Shown here: in pieces, positions 19,873-26,897 of the stretch
How positions within the stretch are numbered: the stretch's first letter is position 1
Layout of the letters: each line of letters starts with the position of its first letter
Assembly (NCBI RefSeq): GCF_000423005.1
Contig: NZ_AUHD01000005.1
Location: 310,001 to 374,000 of the forward strand
Source of the DNA: Gelidibacter mesophilus DSM 14095
GTDB taxonomy: Bacteria; Bacteroidota; Bacteroidia; Flavobacteriales; Flavobacteriaceae
DNA length: 64,000 bases
Direction: 5' to 3'
Made by a program: the position numbers and the translations under genes
The notes under the pieces: generated by a model
Database searches by the model: none
Seen by the model: the letters and a program-made list of their open reading frames with translations, nothing else
What the model was told of the DNA's origin: nothing

Positions 19873-20694
19873 TTATACTCCTGAAAATGCGCTGAACCCA
19901 CCATCCACATGAACAACAATTCCAGTGACAAAACGTGAAGCGTCGGAACATAGCCATAGAGCTGTACTGATTAATTCTTCCGCTTCACCGAAGCGATTCA
20001 TTGGTGTATTGTTGATAATGGTTTGTCCCCTTCCTGTTAAAGTGCCGTCATGGTTTAATAACAAATCCCTGTTCTGTTCGCCAATGAAAAATCCAGGTGC
20101 AATAGCATTGACTCTTACGTTAGTGGATAGTTTTATCGCCATTTCAACAGCTAACCATTTAGTGAAATTTTCAATAGCGGCTTTTGAAGCAGAATAGCCC
20201 ACCACCCTTGTTAGAACTTGTTGCGCGGCAATAGATGAGATGTTTATGATACAGCCTTGTTGCTGTTTTGCAATTTCTTTTCCGAAAACCAAGGAGGGCA
20301 ACACCGTGCCTTTTAAGTTCAAATTGGTTACGCAATCAAAATCGTCCATCTCCATTTCAAAAAAATCTTCATCAGGTTGTATGGTGGCACCTTTTAAATT
20401 TCCGCCTGCCGCATTGATTAAAATATCAATTTTTCCGTAGGTGGCGATAATTTCTGATTTTGCATTGTCCAATGATTTTTTGTCGAGTACATCTGCTGAA
20501 ATTCCCATGGCATTACCACCAAGATTTTCTATTTCCTTCACCTTTGAATCAATTGTTTCTTGAGTTCTTCCCAAAATAACCACGTTTATGCCTTCCAATG
20601 CCATTCCGTTTGCAATAGCACCTCCTAAGGCTCCTGAGCCACCTGTAATTATAGCAACCTTACCTTTGTAATTGTGTTTGATCATAGATGGCAA
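19873..20694 (-). CDS. SDR oxidoreductase, probable D-mannonate oxidoreductase (fructuronate reductase)
   Basis: A 273-residue classical short-chain dehydrogenase. It has the nucleotide-binding GGSGALGG (18-25), the NAAGG motif (about 94-98), the catalytic serine in NISSIA (about 151-156), Tyr167-x-x-x-Lys171 in YSASK, and the C-terminal RFVTGIVVHVDGGFSAFSGV. SDRs with this tail found beside uxuA and uxaC reduce D-fructuronate to D-mannonate, replacing the unrelated UxuB. That supplies the missing middle step of the pathway here. It is convergent with dctP and is the last gene of the PUL. The start may be residue 4 (MIKHNYKGK). A 2-keto-3-deoxygluconate-type dehydrogenase is the main alternative. 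Confidence 0.85.
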   Translation of the reverse strand: MPSMIKHNYKGKVAIITGGSGALGGAIANGMALEGINVVILGRTQETIDSKVKEIENLGGNAMGISADVLDKKSLDNAKSEIIATYGKIDILINAAGGNLKGATIQPDEDFFEMEMDDFDCVTNLNLKGTVLPSLVFGKEIAKQQQGCIINISSIAAQQVLTRVVGYSASKAAIENFTKWLAVEMAIKLSTNVRVNAIAPGFFIGEQNRDLLLNHDGTLTGRGQTIINNTPMNRFGEAEELISTALWLCSDASRFVTGIVVHVDGGFSAFSGV

Positions 20695-21310
20695 TATATT
20701 GAATTTTTTATGAAATAGACATGTTTTCTGTTGTATTAATAAGCTTGTTAAGGATCTAAATGTTGTTCTATGTGCTAAATAAATAATATTGTGCGGTTCT
20801 AATAATATAGAGTAGAAACCTTAACAATTCAGAATGCTTTATGAATTGATTAACGGTTGGGTGACGTAGATTACATCATTCCTATTGCCCTACGAATTCC
20901 GTATGTTTTATGACTGATTATAAGAATTAAATTAAACACAATCAAATAAAATGAAAAGCTTTAGAGGTTATTGGTTTATAGAGTTACCATTAGTATTGAT
21001 AACGAAAACTGAAATCTGTGATTTTTATCATTTCTGTGTATTTACAATATTCATTTAATACTTAGAAGTTGTTGTTTTTGGTTGGGTTATAAATTTTAAT
21101 TTTTGGGGAGTTTTCATTTCATAAATTTAAACCAACATAATTAAATTGAAGATGTTGATCTCTCCAGTCTAATTTTTATTAAACTGTTTCAAAATGAAGA
21201 GTTTCTTATAAAATGCCTTCCTCAGAAATGCAAAGACTTCGATTTAGATTTTATTTACTCGTCTATTCCCAATAATAGTAAAACGGTAAAACTCCTTTCA
21301 CAATTTCCTT
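20695..21310. other. AT-rich intergenic region between the PUL and the repeat block
   Basis: A 616-bp non-coding stretch. The left boundary of the integrated element should lie here or nearby, but I see no copy of the tmRNA 3' end or of the recombinase-proximal repeats. A 35-codon reading frame at 20951-21058 is not convincing. Confidence 0.5.
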
Positions 21311-21957
21311 TTTGAAGTTCATTCCGGTTTAACTTCTACTTCTCAATAATAATTCGTTTTCATGATCGTTCAACCCATTCCCCTCCATTCCGCGAAACGC
21401 TCCATTACGGGAAAAGCCCTTTATTAGAAAATCTTGTACACAACTTCAAAGATTCCTATTTCCATTCCGCTTGCCCGCTTCCCGAGAAAAATGGGGAAGC
21501 GGTCAAGCTCCATTCCCTTCTATTATCTTTGAAGTCTAGTCCACTTTAAATCCTCTAAACATGAATAATCAGTTTTCATAACGCACTCAGCCCATTGCCG
21601 CTCTATTCCGCGAAAAGCTCCATTTCGGGCAAAGCGCTTCATTAAAAAGTCTTGGACCCAACTCCAAAGTTTACGATTTCCATTCCACTTGCCCGCTTCC
21701 CGAAAAGAGTCGGGAAGCGGGCAAACTCCATTACAATCTTCGACTTTGAAGTCACGTCCGCTTAACCTTGGCTGAACGAGATAAATCCGTTATCATAATA
21801 GGGAAGCACATTCCCCTGCATTCCGCGAAAAGCTTCATTCCTGGAAAAAAGCTTCCCTGTAAAAGTCTTGGACACCATCCTAAATTTCTACTTTCCATTC
21901 CGCTAACCCGATCCGCTGCACCGGAGCGGAACGCTTCATTCTCATTCCGAAATTGAG
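21311..21957. repeat. Three tandem 217-bp imperfect repeats, each with a hairpin
   Basis: Three head-to-tail units begin at TTTGAAGT (21311, 21528, 21745); a fourth, decayed start is at about 21958. Shared landmarks recur in order: ATTCCGCGAAA at 21387, 21605 and 21820; AAGTCTTGGAC-like; TTTCCATTCC; then a hairpin. In unit 2 the hairpin is a perfect 15-bp stem (21689-21703 with 21710-21724) and a six-base loop. In unit 1 the same stem (21471-21483 with 21494-21506) has 12 of 13 pairs. In unit 3 the stem sequence has changed, but a 6-bp stem (21912-21917 with 21925-21930) sits in the same place. Open frames across it look like shadows. It lies upstream of ssb and could be an origin, a transfer site or a structured RNA. 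Confidence 0.85.
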
Positions 21958-22044
21958 TAGAAGTCCGCCAAATCGGAATTCCATTTAATGATTTGGTACC
22001 GCTTCCTATGTCTTTATACTTCACATAAGCCTTCAGACCTACAG

Positions 22045-22206
22045 CCGCACCCTCACTGCCCTAACCTTTTTTTGCCAGCAAAATACCAACATTTGGAAAT
22101 TGACCGGACTGCATAAACCAGGCTCGTGCCTCGCACTTTTTTATAAGTCCTCAACAATTCCAAATCTTGAAACTGTATTAGCAACAAAAAAAGGTACAGC
22201 GAGGGC
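22045..22206. repeat. Large imperfect inverted repeat upstream of ssb
   Basis: The left arm (22045-22104) pairs with the right arm (22150-22206) around a loop of about 45 bases. Two exact blocks are easy to see: CCTTTTTTTG at 22065-22074 with CAAAAAAAGG at 22185-22194, and ATTTGGAA at 22091-22098 with TTCCAAAT at 22158-22165. The outer part (CGC-ACCCTCACTG against CAGCGAGGGCG) pairs with mismatches. The arms would form a long cruciform or RNA stem. It has the look of a replication or transfer origin, or of an RNA leader. Confidence 0.7.
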
Positions 22207-22209
22207 GCT

Positions 22210-22338
22210 ATGGGAAGTAAATCTAAAATGAATCTTATGAAATCTTACAAAAACATACAAAAGGAAGCGGCACCAACAAAAACAAAAAAGGAAAACGCTC
22301 CAGATATAATAAGTAAATCACTTCAAGCAAATAAATGA
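22210..22338 (+). CDS. Possible 42-residue basic protein upstream of ssb
   Basis: An ATG at 22210, just after the right arm of the inverted repeat, opens a 42-codon frame (MGSKSKMNLMKSYKNIQKEAA, then PTKTKKENAPDIISKSLQ). It is Lys-rich and uses codons like its neighbours. It ends 53 bp before ssb, with a small imperfect hairpin (22342-22350 with 22354-22362) between. No homolog is recognised, and a chance frame in AT-rich DNA is possible. Confidence 0.35.
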   Translation: MGSKSKMNLMKSYKNIQKEAAPTKTKKENAPDIISKSLQANK

Positions 22339-22391
22339 AAACTGTCTGAATGGTTCAGATAGCATTTTAATTAATCTTTAAATATTTTATT

Positions 22392-22736
22392 ATGAGCACT
22401 TTAAAAAATCACGTACAGTTAATCGGAAACGTTGGGCAAGAACCAACCATTATAAACCTTGAGAGCGGTAAGAAAGTAGTCTGTTTTTCACTCGCAACAA
22501 ACGAGTATTACAAGGATGCCAATGGCGAAAAACAAACGGAAACCAATTGGCATACGGTTGTAGCTTGGGGCAAGACTGCCGAAATCATCGAAAAATATGT
22601 AGGCAAAGGCAAGGAGGTGGGTGTTACGGGAAAATTGAAATCCCGAAGCTACGAGGACAAAGACGGCATCAAACGGTACGTAACCGAAATCGAGGCGAAT
22701 GAAATTCTTTTACTTGGTATTAAAAATGACAAGTAA
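22392..22736 (+). CDS. ssb: Single-stranded DNA-binding protein (element-borne)
   Basis: A 114-residue SSB with a single OB fold: LKNHVQLIGNVGQEPTI, GKKVVCFSLATNEYYKDANGEK, TNWHTVVAWGKTAEIIEKYVGKGKEVGVTGKLKSRSYEDKDG and the final strand ITEIEANEILLLG-like. It binds single-stranded DNA during replication or transfer. It lacks the long acidic C-terminal tail (DIPF type) of housekeeping SSB, ending at NDK, which is usual for SSBs on mobile elements of Bacteroidota. Its location in the element, next to likely origin structures, points to a role in the element's own replication or transfer. A terminator follows directly. Confidence 0.95.
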   Translation: MSTLKNHVQLIGNVGQEPTIINLESGKKVVCFSLATNEYYKDANGEKQTETNWHTVVAWGKTAEIIEKYVGKGKEVGVTGKLKSRSYEDKDGIKRYVTEIEANEILLLGIKNDK

Positions 22737-22748
22737 GGTTTAAAAATT

Positions 22749-22786
22749 AAAGAGGGCGTTCCTCTGGAAAGTTGCGCCCTCTTTTT
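22749..22786 (+). terminator. Intrinsic terminator after ssb
   Basis: AGAGGGCG pairs with CGCCCTCT across a 16-base loop, and a T-run follows. It lies 12 bp after the ssb stop codon. Confidence 0.8.
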
Positions 22787-22814
22787 CATTATTAACTCTT
22801 TAAATCAAATTAAA

Positions 22815-23270
22815 ATGAAATCAAAGATTATTTCATCCGTTCGCCTTAAAGGCTCGGGTCACGAATTCCAAAACAAATATGAACCGATGAGTAAAGCACA
22901 AGTTAACGAAATCAAAGAAGGATTGCAACATTTTCACGGTACTGAAATGTTCTATCAAATCCCATTAATTAGAACACGTTTTGCGGACGGTCTAAAATAT
23001 TTGGCCGATGTAGCGGATTGTTTTTGGCTCATTACGGACACTTCGGTAATTGCAAAGAGCCTGATTCCACGTAGTGAATTTATAACTATAGAATTTAAAA
23101 GACTTTCAGAAGAGAGACAAGATTTTACAGGCTACGAAGCTGAAATTATTTATACCGATGGCAATGATAATATTTTAGAAAAACACGGTTATAGGGTAAT
23201 CGATTTTCCGTTTGATGAACTGCGATTGTTTTTTGTAAATGATACTCTGATGTTACCAAGCGAATACTAA
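22815..23270 (+). CDS. DUF6876-like protein of mobile elements
   Basis: A 151-residue soluble protein. The pattern LQHFHGTEMFYQIPLIRTRFADGLKYLADVADCFWLITD and the end DFPFDELRLFFVNDTLMLPSEY match the DUF6876 group (LxQFTGTExYY ... DGVKYMAE ... YWLID ... LLPSEY), small proteins common in Bacteroidota conjugative and mobilizable elements and of unknown function. It lies between ssb and another small gene and probably starts its own transcript, since a terminator precedes it. Family assignment is from memory of the motif. Confidence 0.75.
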   Translation: MKSKIISSVRLKGSGHEFQNKYEPMSKAQVNEIKEGLQHFHGTEMFYQIPLIRTRFADGLKYLADVADCFWLITDTSVIAKSLIPRSEFITIEFKRLSEERQDFTGYEAEIIYTDGNDNILEKHGYRVIDFPFDELRLFFVNDTLMLPSEY

Positions 23271-23281
23271 ATTTTAAAGTT

Positions 23282-23479
23282 ATGGTATATCTCAATTTTA
23301 CAGACTTGAGCGAAGAAGCTCAAAACCGACTTTTAGCGGATTCTAAAAAAGATGTGGAACGAAAATTTGGCGATGATATTCGCAAATACGTAAGAGAAAA
23401 TTACATCTGTTTTGAAACGATGATAGAGGAAGAAGCATTGCGGAATTTGTATTCTTATACCTTTAAATTCAATATCTGA
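23282..23479 (+). CDS. Small element protein of unknown function
   Basis: A 65-residue acidic protein (MVYLNFTDLSEEAQNRLLAD) starting 11 bp after the DUF6876 stop, so the two are probably cotranscribed. It is rich in charged residues, with no membrane segment and no recognised domain. A clear terminator follows 22 bp later. Its compact context supports a real gene. Function unknown. Confidence 0.65.
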   Translation: MVYLNFTDLSEEAQNRLLADSKKDVERKFGDDIRKYVRENYICFETMIEEEALRNLYSYTFKFNI

Positions 23480-23500
23480 TGTTTAAAATTAATTATCAAG

Positions 23501-23529
23501 CACCTCTAAATTTTTGGAGGTGTTTTTTT
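23501..23529 (+). terminator. Intrinsic terminator
   Basis: CACCTC (23501-23506) pairs with GAGGTG (23517-23522) and seven T residues follow. It ends the DUF6876 transcript. Confidence 0.8.
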
Positions 23530-23713
23530 GTTTTATAATTCCAAATCAAATAAAAAAACGTATCTTTATTTCGCTGAAATTCAGTATTCAAATTTACGTA
23601 GGGTTATCCATTTTTCACTTTCGCCGATAATCTTACCCATCGAAAAATAACATATCGGAAATTTATTTCCTTAAAAGGCAATTGGCTTTTTAGCCAGATT
23701 GTATGAAATTTTT

Positions 23714-23785
23714 GTCCCGCCAAAGCGGGACGAAAAGGAATAGCAAGAGGGTAACACGCGATGCGATGTTTCGGATTCCTTTTCG
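23714..23785. other. Nested hairpin block, candidate transfer origin
   Basis: A perfect GTCCCGC/GCGGGAC hairpin with a four-base loop (23714-23731) abuts an 11-bp inverted repeat, CGAAAAGGAAT (23731-23741) with ATTCCTTTTCG (23775-23785). The 33-bp spacer is GC-rich (AGCAAGAGGGTAACACGCGA). Inverted repeats next to a GC-rich spacer, about 120 bp before a mobilization gene, resemble oriT sites. No nick site can be assigned. Confidence 0.45.
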
Positions 23786-23843
23786 TTTTTAAACAGCTGA
23801 TAGTCAGTTGTTTAATGTAAATCTAATTTCTTGACAATCAATG

Positions 23844-23898
23844 ATTTGCGACAAATGAGCTATAAACGCACATTTTTAGGGAAGATTTTGCGACAAAT
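23844..23898. repeat. TTTGCGACAAAT direct repeats before bfmA-like gene
   Basis: TTTGCGACAAAT occurs at 23845-23856 and 23887-23898, 42 bp apart (four helical turns). Each copy is itself an inverted repeat, TTTG-CGA-CAAA with flanks. The second ends 9 bp before the ATG at 23908. Likely binding sites for a repressor or the mobilization protein. Confidence 0.55.
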
Positions 23899-23907
23899 CG
23901 GCGAAAT

Positions 23908-24294
23908 ATGGACTCATTTAAAGGAATTAGATTTAAAAAGGAAACAGCCAAGCGTTTCCAAACATTCTCACGCACACATTTCAAATCGCACACCGAGGCG
24001 ATGGCTACAATGCTCGATTTTTTCTTCTACAACGAGATATCCCCAAAAGAAAAATTGGGTCCTACAGGGCGAACCATCGAAGCCAAATTACTTAAAAGAA
24101 TTAATGCGGTAATCGCTATAATGAGGGTTGTTGAAAAGACCCAAACCAAGCCCACGGTCGCAATGTTGTCAGCATTATTTGAACAGACTGAGCCAGTCGA
24201 GAAGAAACTGATCCTAGAGAAAAATAGGAGCGAGGAGATGGGGCAGGTCCGTTCTCGCGAAAAAGATGCAGTAATCAATAACACCCAGAAATAA
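23908..24294 (+). CDS. BfmA/BtgA-like mobilization protein
   Basis: A 128-residue basic protein. MDSFKGIRFKKETAKRFQTFSRTHFKSHTEAMATMLDFFFYN is a ribbon-helix-helix-like start as in the BfmA/BtgA family, small accessory proteins of Bacteroidota mobilizable elements that bind oriT with the relaxase. The middle (GRTIEAKLLKRINAVIAIMRVVEKTQTKPT) is the conserved helical segment. Normally a relaxase gene follows; here the next gene, which overlaps the stop by one base (TAATG), is not a relaxase. The overlapping frame from 23831 is a shadow. I chose ATG 23908 because the family motif begins there. Confidence 0.75.
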   Translation: MDSFKGIRFKKETAKRFQTFSRTHFKSHTEAMATMLDFFFYNEISPKEKLGPTGRTIEAKLLKRINAVIAIMRVVEKTQTKPTVAMLSALFEQTEPVEKKLILEKNRSEEMGQVRSREKDAVINNTQK

Positions 24295-24962
24295 TGGAAA
24301 AAGTAAATTACATCACTCAACTTAACGTAGCCCTTGAGCACTTCAATAATGATCCTCGGATTAAACAGGGACACATTACCTTGTACTTGGCATTCTTTCA
24401 TATTTGGAACCGGGAATTTTTCAAGAGCACAATAACCATCAATAGGGAATTAACCATGGAAAGAGCAAAGATCAAATCAAAAACAACCTATCATAATATG
24501 GTTAGAAATTTGAATGATTGGGGCTATTTAAAATATTATCCGTCCTATGATCCCAGGAGGGGTTCGGTTATCAGGATGGCCATTTTCTGTACCCAACCAG
24601 TCCAGAAATTGGCTAAGACCGTCCCGGAACCAGACCAAAATATGGTATCTTCTTATAAACAAAAAACATATACAAACAAAAACAAACTGGCAGGCCTAGC
24701 AAGGCCATTTAATATTTTGGAAGTTTTACTTTTTTTTAAAACAAATAACTGGACTGCTGATGAAGGAAAAAAATATTATGAGTATTACCAAGAGAGGGAT
24801 GGGAAATTAAGTAGAGGACTACCAATTAAAGACTGGAAACTGGCCGCGCGAAATTTTGTTGAGAAAGGACGTGAATTAGAGCGGAAAAGGACCATGCCAA
24901 TTTCTGGCTATGTAAATAATCTTCATATAGCAAAAGAAAAGGATTATGGTCAGCCTCTTTAA
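24294..24962 (+). CDS. Winged-helix-like protein of Bacteroidota mobile elements
   Basis: A 222-residue protein. The N-terminal half (ITQLNVALEHFNNDPRIKQGHITLYLAFFHIWNREFF, then LTMERAKIKSKTTYHNMVRNLNDWGYLKYYPSYDPRRGS) resembles a replication-initiator-like winged helix often found after bfmA-type genes in Flavobacteriaceae. The C-terminal part (LEVLLFFKTNNWTADEGKKYYEYYQERDG, GLPIKDWKLAARNFVEKG) resembles a DNA-binding tail. It may control replication or transfer. It is translationally coupled to the preceding gene by a one-base overlap. Function not established. Confidence 0.65.
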   Translation: MEKVNYITQLNVALEHFNNDPRIKQGHITLYLAFFHIWNREFFKSTITINRELTMERAKIKSKTTYHNMVRNLNDWGYLKYYPSYDPRRGSVIRMAIFCTQPVQKLAKTVPEPDQNMVSSYKQKTYTNKNKLAGLARPFNILEVLLFFKTNNWTADEGKKYYEYYQERDGKLSRGLPIKDWKLAARNFVEKGRELERKRTMPISGYVNNLHIAKEKDYGQPL

Positions 24963-25023
24963 ATTAGTGAAACTCAATTTTAAAAGTGGCGAAGCAATGC
25001 ATTAAAAATTGATAGTTGAACTA

Positions 25024-25075
25024 ATCCCGCTTTTCAGCGGGATCTATGGTTTTTATTCCCCGACGCTCTACGTCG
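25024..25075. other. Two GC-rich hairpins after the winged-helix gene
   Basis: ATCCCGC/GCGGGAT with a six-base loop (25024-25043) is followed by CGACG/CGTCG (25061-25075). Neither has a strong T-run, though TTTTTATT follows the first. They may be terminators or dispersed palindromes of the type common between flavobacterial genes; a similar CGTCGAG-containing hairpin lies at 62969-63012. Confidence 0.4.
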
Positions 25076-25182
25076 AGGTAGTTCATTAAGCTTTTCCTAT
25101 GACGTGTTTACAAAATACACATCTCATTATGTGGGAAATGACTTATCAGATTTGATTTTTTGAAGTTGAAAACTATTTATGA

Positions 25183-25229
25183 TTGTAATTTCATTCATAA
25201 TCCATATATTTGTTTGAAATAACAAATAT
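25183..25229 (+). promoter_or_regulatory. hipBA promoter with overlapping perfect inverted-repeat operator
   Basis: A Bacteroidota -7 element TATATTTG (25205-25212) lies 19 bp after a TTG (25183-25185). It is embedded in a perfect 9-bp inverted repeat ATATTTGTT (25206-25214) / AACAAATAT (25221-25229) with a six-base spacer. The repeat ends 8 bp before the HipB start and would block the promoter when bound. HipB autorepression is the family rule; binding here is inferred. Confidence 0.7.
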
Positions 25230-25237
25230 TTTTAGTT

Positions 25238-25525
25238 TTGGGTAAGAAAAAACAGGTACTGTTTCCTAAACATATCGATATTCTCAAGCACATGGGTGAG
25301 AATATAAAATTGGCGCGTAAAAGAAGAAAGCTTACACAGCAGCAAGTATCTGAACGAGCAGATATTGTAAGAAGTACACTATACCTCATTGAGTCTGGTG
25401 CTCCAAGTGTAGCTATAGGTGCATATTTTAATGTATTACGTGTACTGGGGCTTCAGGAAGATTTTTTAAAGCTTGCAGCGGATGACGAATTTGGAAGGAA
25501 GCTCCAAGACCTTGACCTCCTTTAG
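25238..25525 (+). CDS. hipB: HipB-like XRE antitoxin
   Basis: A 95-residue protein with an XRE helix-turn-helix in its middle: MGENIKLARKRRKLTQQQVSERADIVRSTLYLIESGAPSVAIGAYFNVLRVLGL. Followed 51 bp later by hipA. In the family, HipB neutralises the HipA kinase and represses the operon. The start is a TTG at 25238 (GKKKQVLFPKHIDILKHMGENIK); ATG 25292 would cut off the first 18 residues. Because family members carry a similar lysine-rich N-terminal extension before MGENI, I keep the TTG. The palindromic operator upstream supports this start. Confidence 0.88.
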   Translation: MGKKKQVLFPKHIDILKHMGENIKLARKRRKLTQQQVSERADIVRSTLYLIESGAPSVAIGAYFNVLRVLGLQEDFLKLAADDEFGRKLQDLDLL

Positions 25526-25576
25526 CTCATAGTTGTAATTCCAATTAGGTAAGTAATCTCATGAACTAAACTGCAA

Positions 25577-26827
25577 ATGGAGATAGGAAAAACCGATATA
25601 TATATTTACGCACACTGGAAAGGGATGCAAGAACCTCAATTAATTGGGGTGCTTTCGGCATTGCATGCCAAAGGGAAAAAGGCCTTTAGTTTTGAGTACA
25701 ATAAAGATTGGCTGAAATCTAAAAAACAATTGGTTCTTGATCCTGATATACAATTCTATAACGGACCACAATATCCAAACAATAAAGAGAATTTTGGGGT
25801 GTTCTTGGATAGTATGCCGGATACATGGGGAAGAACCTTGATGAAGCGTAAACGAGCACAATTGGCAAGTGAAACAGGCGAAAGAGCGCGAACACTATAC
25901 GATATAGACTATTTGTTGGGTGTGTATGATGAAAGCCGAATGGGGGCATTGCGTTTCAAAACAGATCCTGATGGTCCGTTTTTGGACAACGACAATCTGA
26001 CACCAACACCGCCTTGGTCATCCATCAGAGAGCTACAAGATGCAGCTCAAAACTTTGAAAATGATGGAAATAATGATGAGGTGAAAAAATGGCTGACAAT
26101 TTTAATGGCCCCTGGATCCTCGTTGGGCGGGGCAAGGCCTAAAGCAAATATACTTGATGATAATGGTGACATATGGATTGCTAAGTTCCCATCTAAAAAT
26201 GATACCACAGATAAGGCCGCTTGGGAATACTTGGCATACCAATTGGCATTAAAAGCTGGTGTCCACATGGCACCTTCTCAAATAGAAAAGATATCTGAAC
26301 CTTTCCATACGTTTTTCACAAAACGTTTTGACCGAGAAAATGGGGAACGGATTCATTTTGCCTCGGCGATGACCATGACAGGAAACAATGAAGATACAAT
26401 CAGAGACCATGCAGCAAGTTATCTGGAATTGGCAGAGTTTATCCAAACCAATGGCGCCATGGTCAACGATAATTTGGAACAATTGTGGCGTAGAGTAGTA
26501 TTTAATATTGCCATTTCAAATACTGACGACCACCTTCGTAATCATGGTTTTATCTTGACAAGCCAAGGTTGGATATTGTCTCCTGCCTACGATTTAAATC
26601 CATCCATAGATAAAGATGGTTTGGCCCTCAATATCGACATGGATAACAACGCCTTGGATTATGATTTGGCATTAAGCGTTGGAGATTTTTTTCGATTGAC
26701 AGATAAACAAATGAGCGGCATATTGCTTGATGTTAAACGAGCCATTGCAGATTGGGAAGAACTGGCTGATGAAATAGGCATTTCAAAAAGTGAACAGCAG
26801 TTAATGAGCAAAGCTTTTAATATATAA
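25577..26827 (+). CDS. hipA: HipA-type serine/threonine kinase toxin
   Basis: A 416-residue full-length HipA. It has the N-subdomain, the phosphate-binding loop GSSLGGARPKA (180-190), the catalytic NTDDHLRNH (315-323; Asp317 and Asn322 correspond to Asp309 and Asn314 of the E. coli protein) and the metal-binding SPAYDLNP (Asp339). E. coli HipA phosphorylates glutamyl-tRNA synthetase and causes persistence. Target here unknown. It is not split like HipST. It lies between hipB and the convergent recombinase gene, so it is probably an addiction module of the integrated element. All key residues are present. Confidence 0.93.
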   Translation: MEIGKTDIYIYAHWKGMQEPQLIGVLSALHAKGKKAFSFEYNKDWLKSKKQLVLDPDIQFYNGPQYPNNKENFGVFLDSMPDTWGRTLMKRKRAQLASETGERARTLYDIDYLLGVYDESRMGALRFKTDPDGPFLDNDNLTPTPPWSSIRELQDAAQNFENDGNNDEVKKWLTILMAPGSSLGGARPKANILDDNGDIWIAKFPSKNDTTDKAAWEYLAYQLALKAGVHMAPSQIEKISEPFHTFFTKRFDRENGERIHFASAMTMTGNNEDTIRDHAASYLELAEFIQTNGAMVNDNLEQLWRRVVFNIAISNTDDHLRNHGFILTSQGWILSPAYDLNPSIDKDGLALNIDMDNNALDYDLALSVGDFFRLTDKQMSGILLDVKRAIADWEELADEIGISKSEQQLMSKAFNI

Positions 26828-26897
26828 GAATGAAATAAATTACAAAAATATTAAGTACTGCCTAAACTAGCACAGGACGACTAATATTTTTGTTTTT

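Noticed and set aside
20951-21058. 35-codon frame left of the repeat block
   Set aside because: No family, no conserved features and strongly AT-rich.
20695-21310. Copy of the tmRNA 3' end marking the left attachment site
   Set aside because: I looked for the GAGTTCGATTCTC-type sequence and its complement here and did not find it.
21752-22024. 90-codon minus-strand frame across repeat unit 3, and the opposing 62-codon frame
   Set aside because: It runs through the repeat and hairpin, and its composition reflects the repeat rather than a protein. A coding role is unlikely.
23831-24112. 93-codon frame overlapping the BfmA-like gene
   Set aside because: Wrong frame relative to a clear family match, and it starts within the repeat zone.
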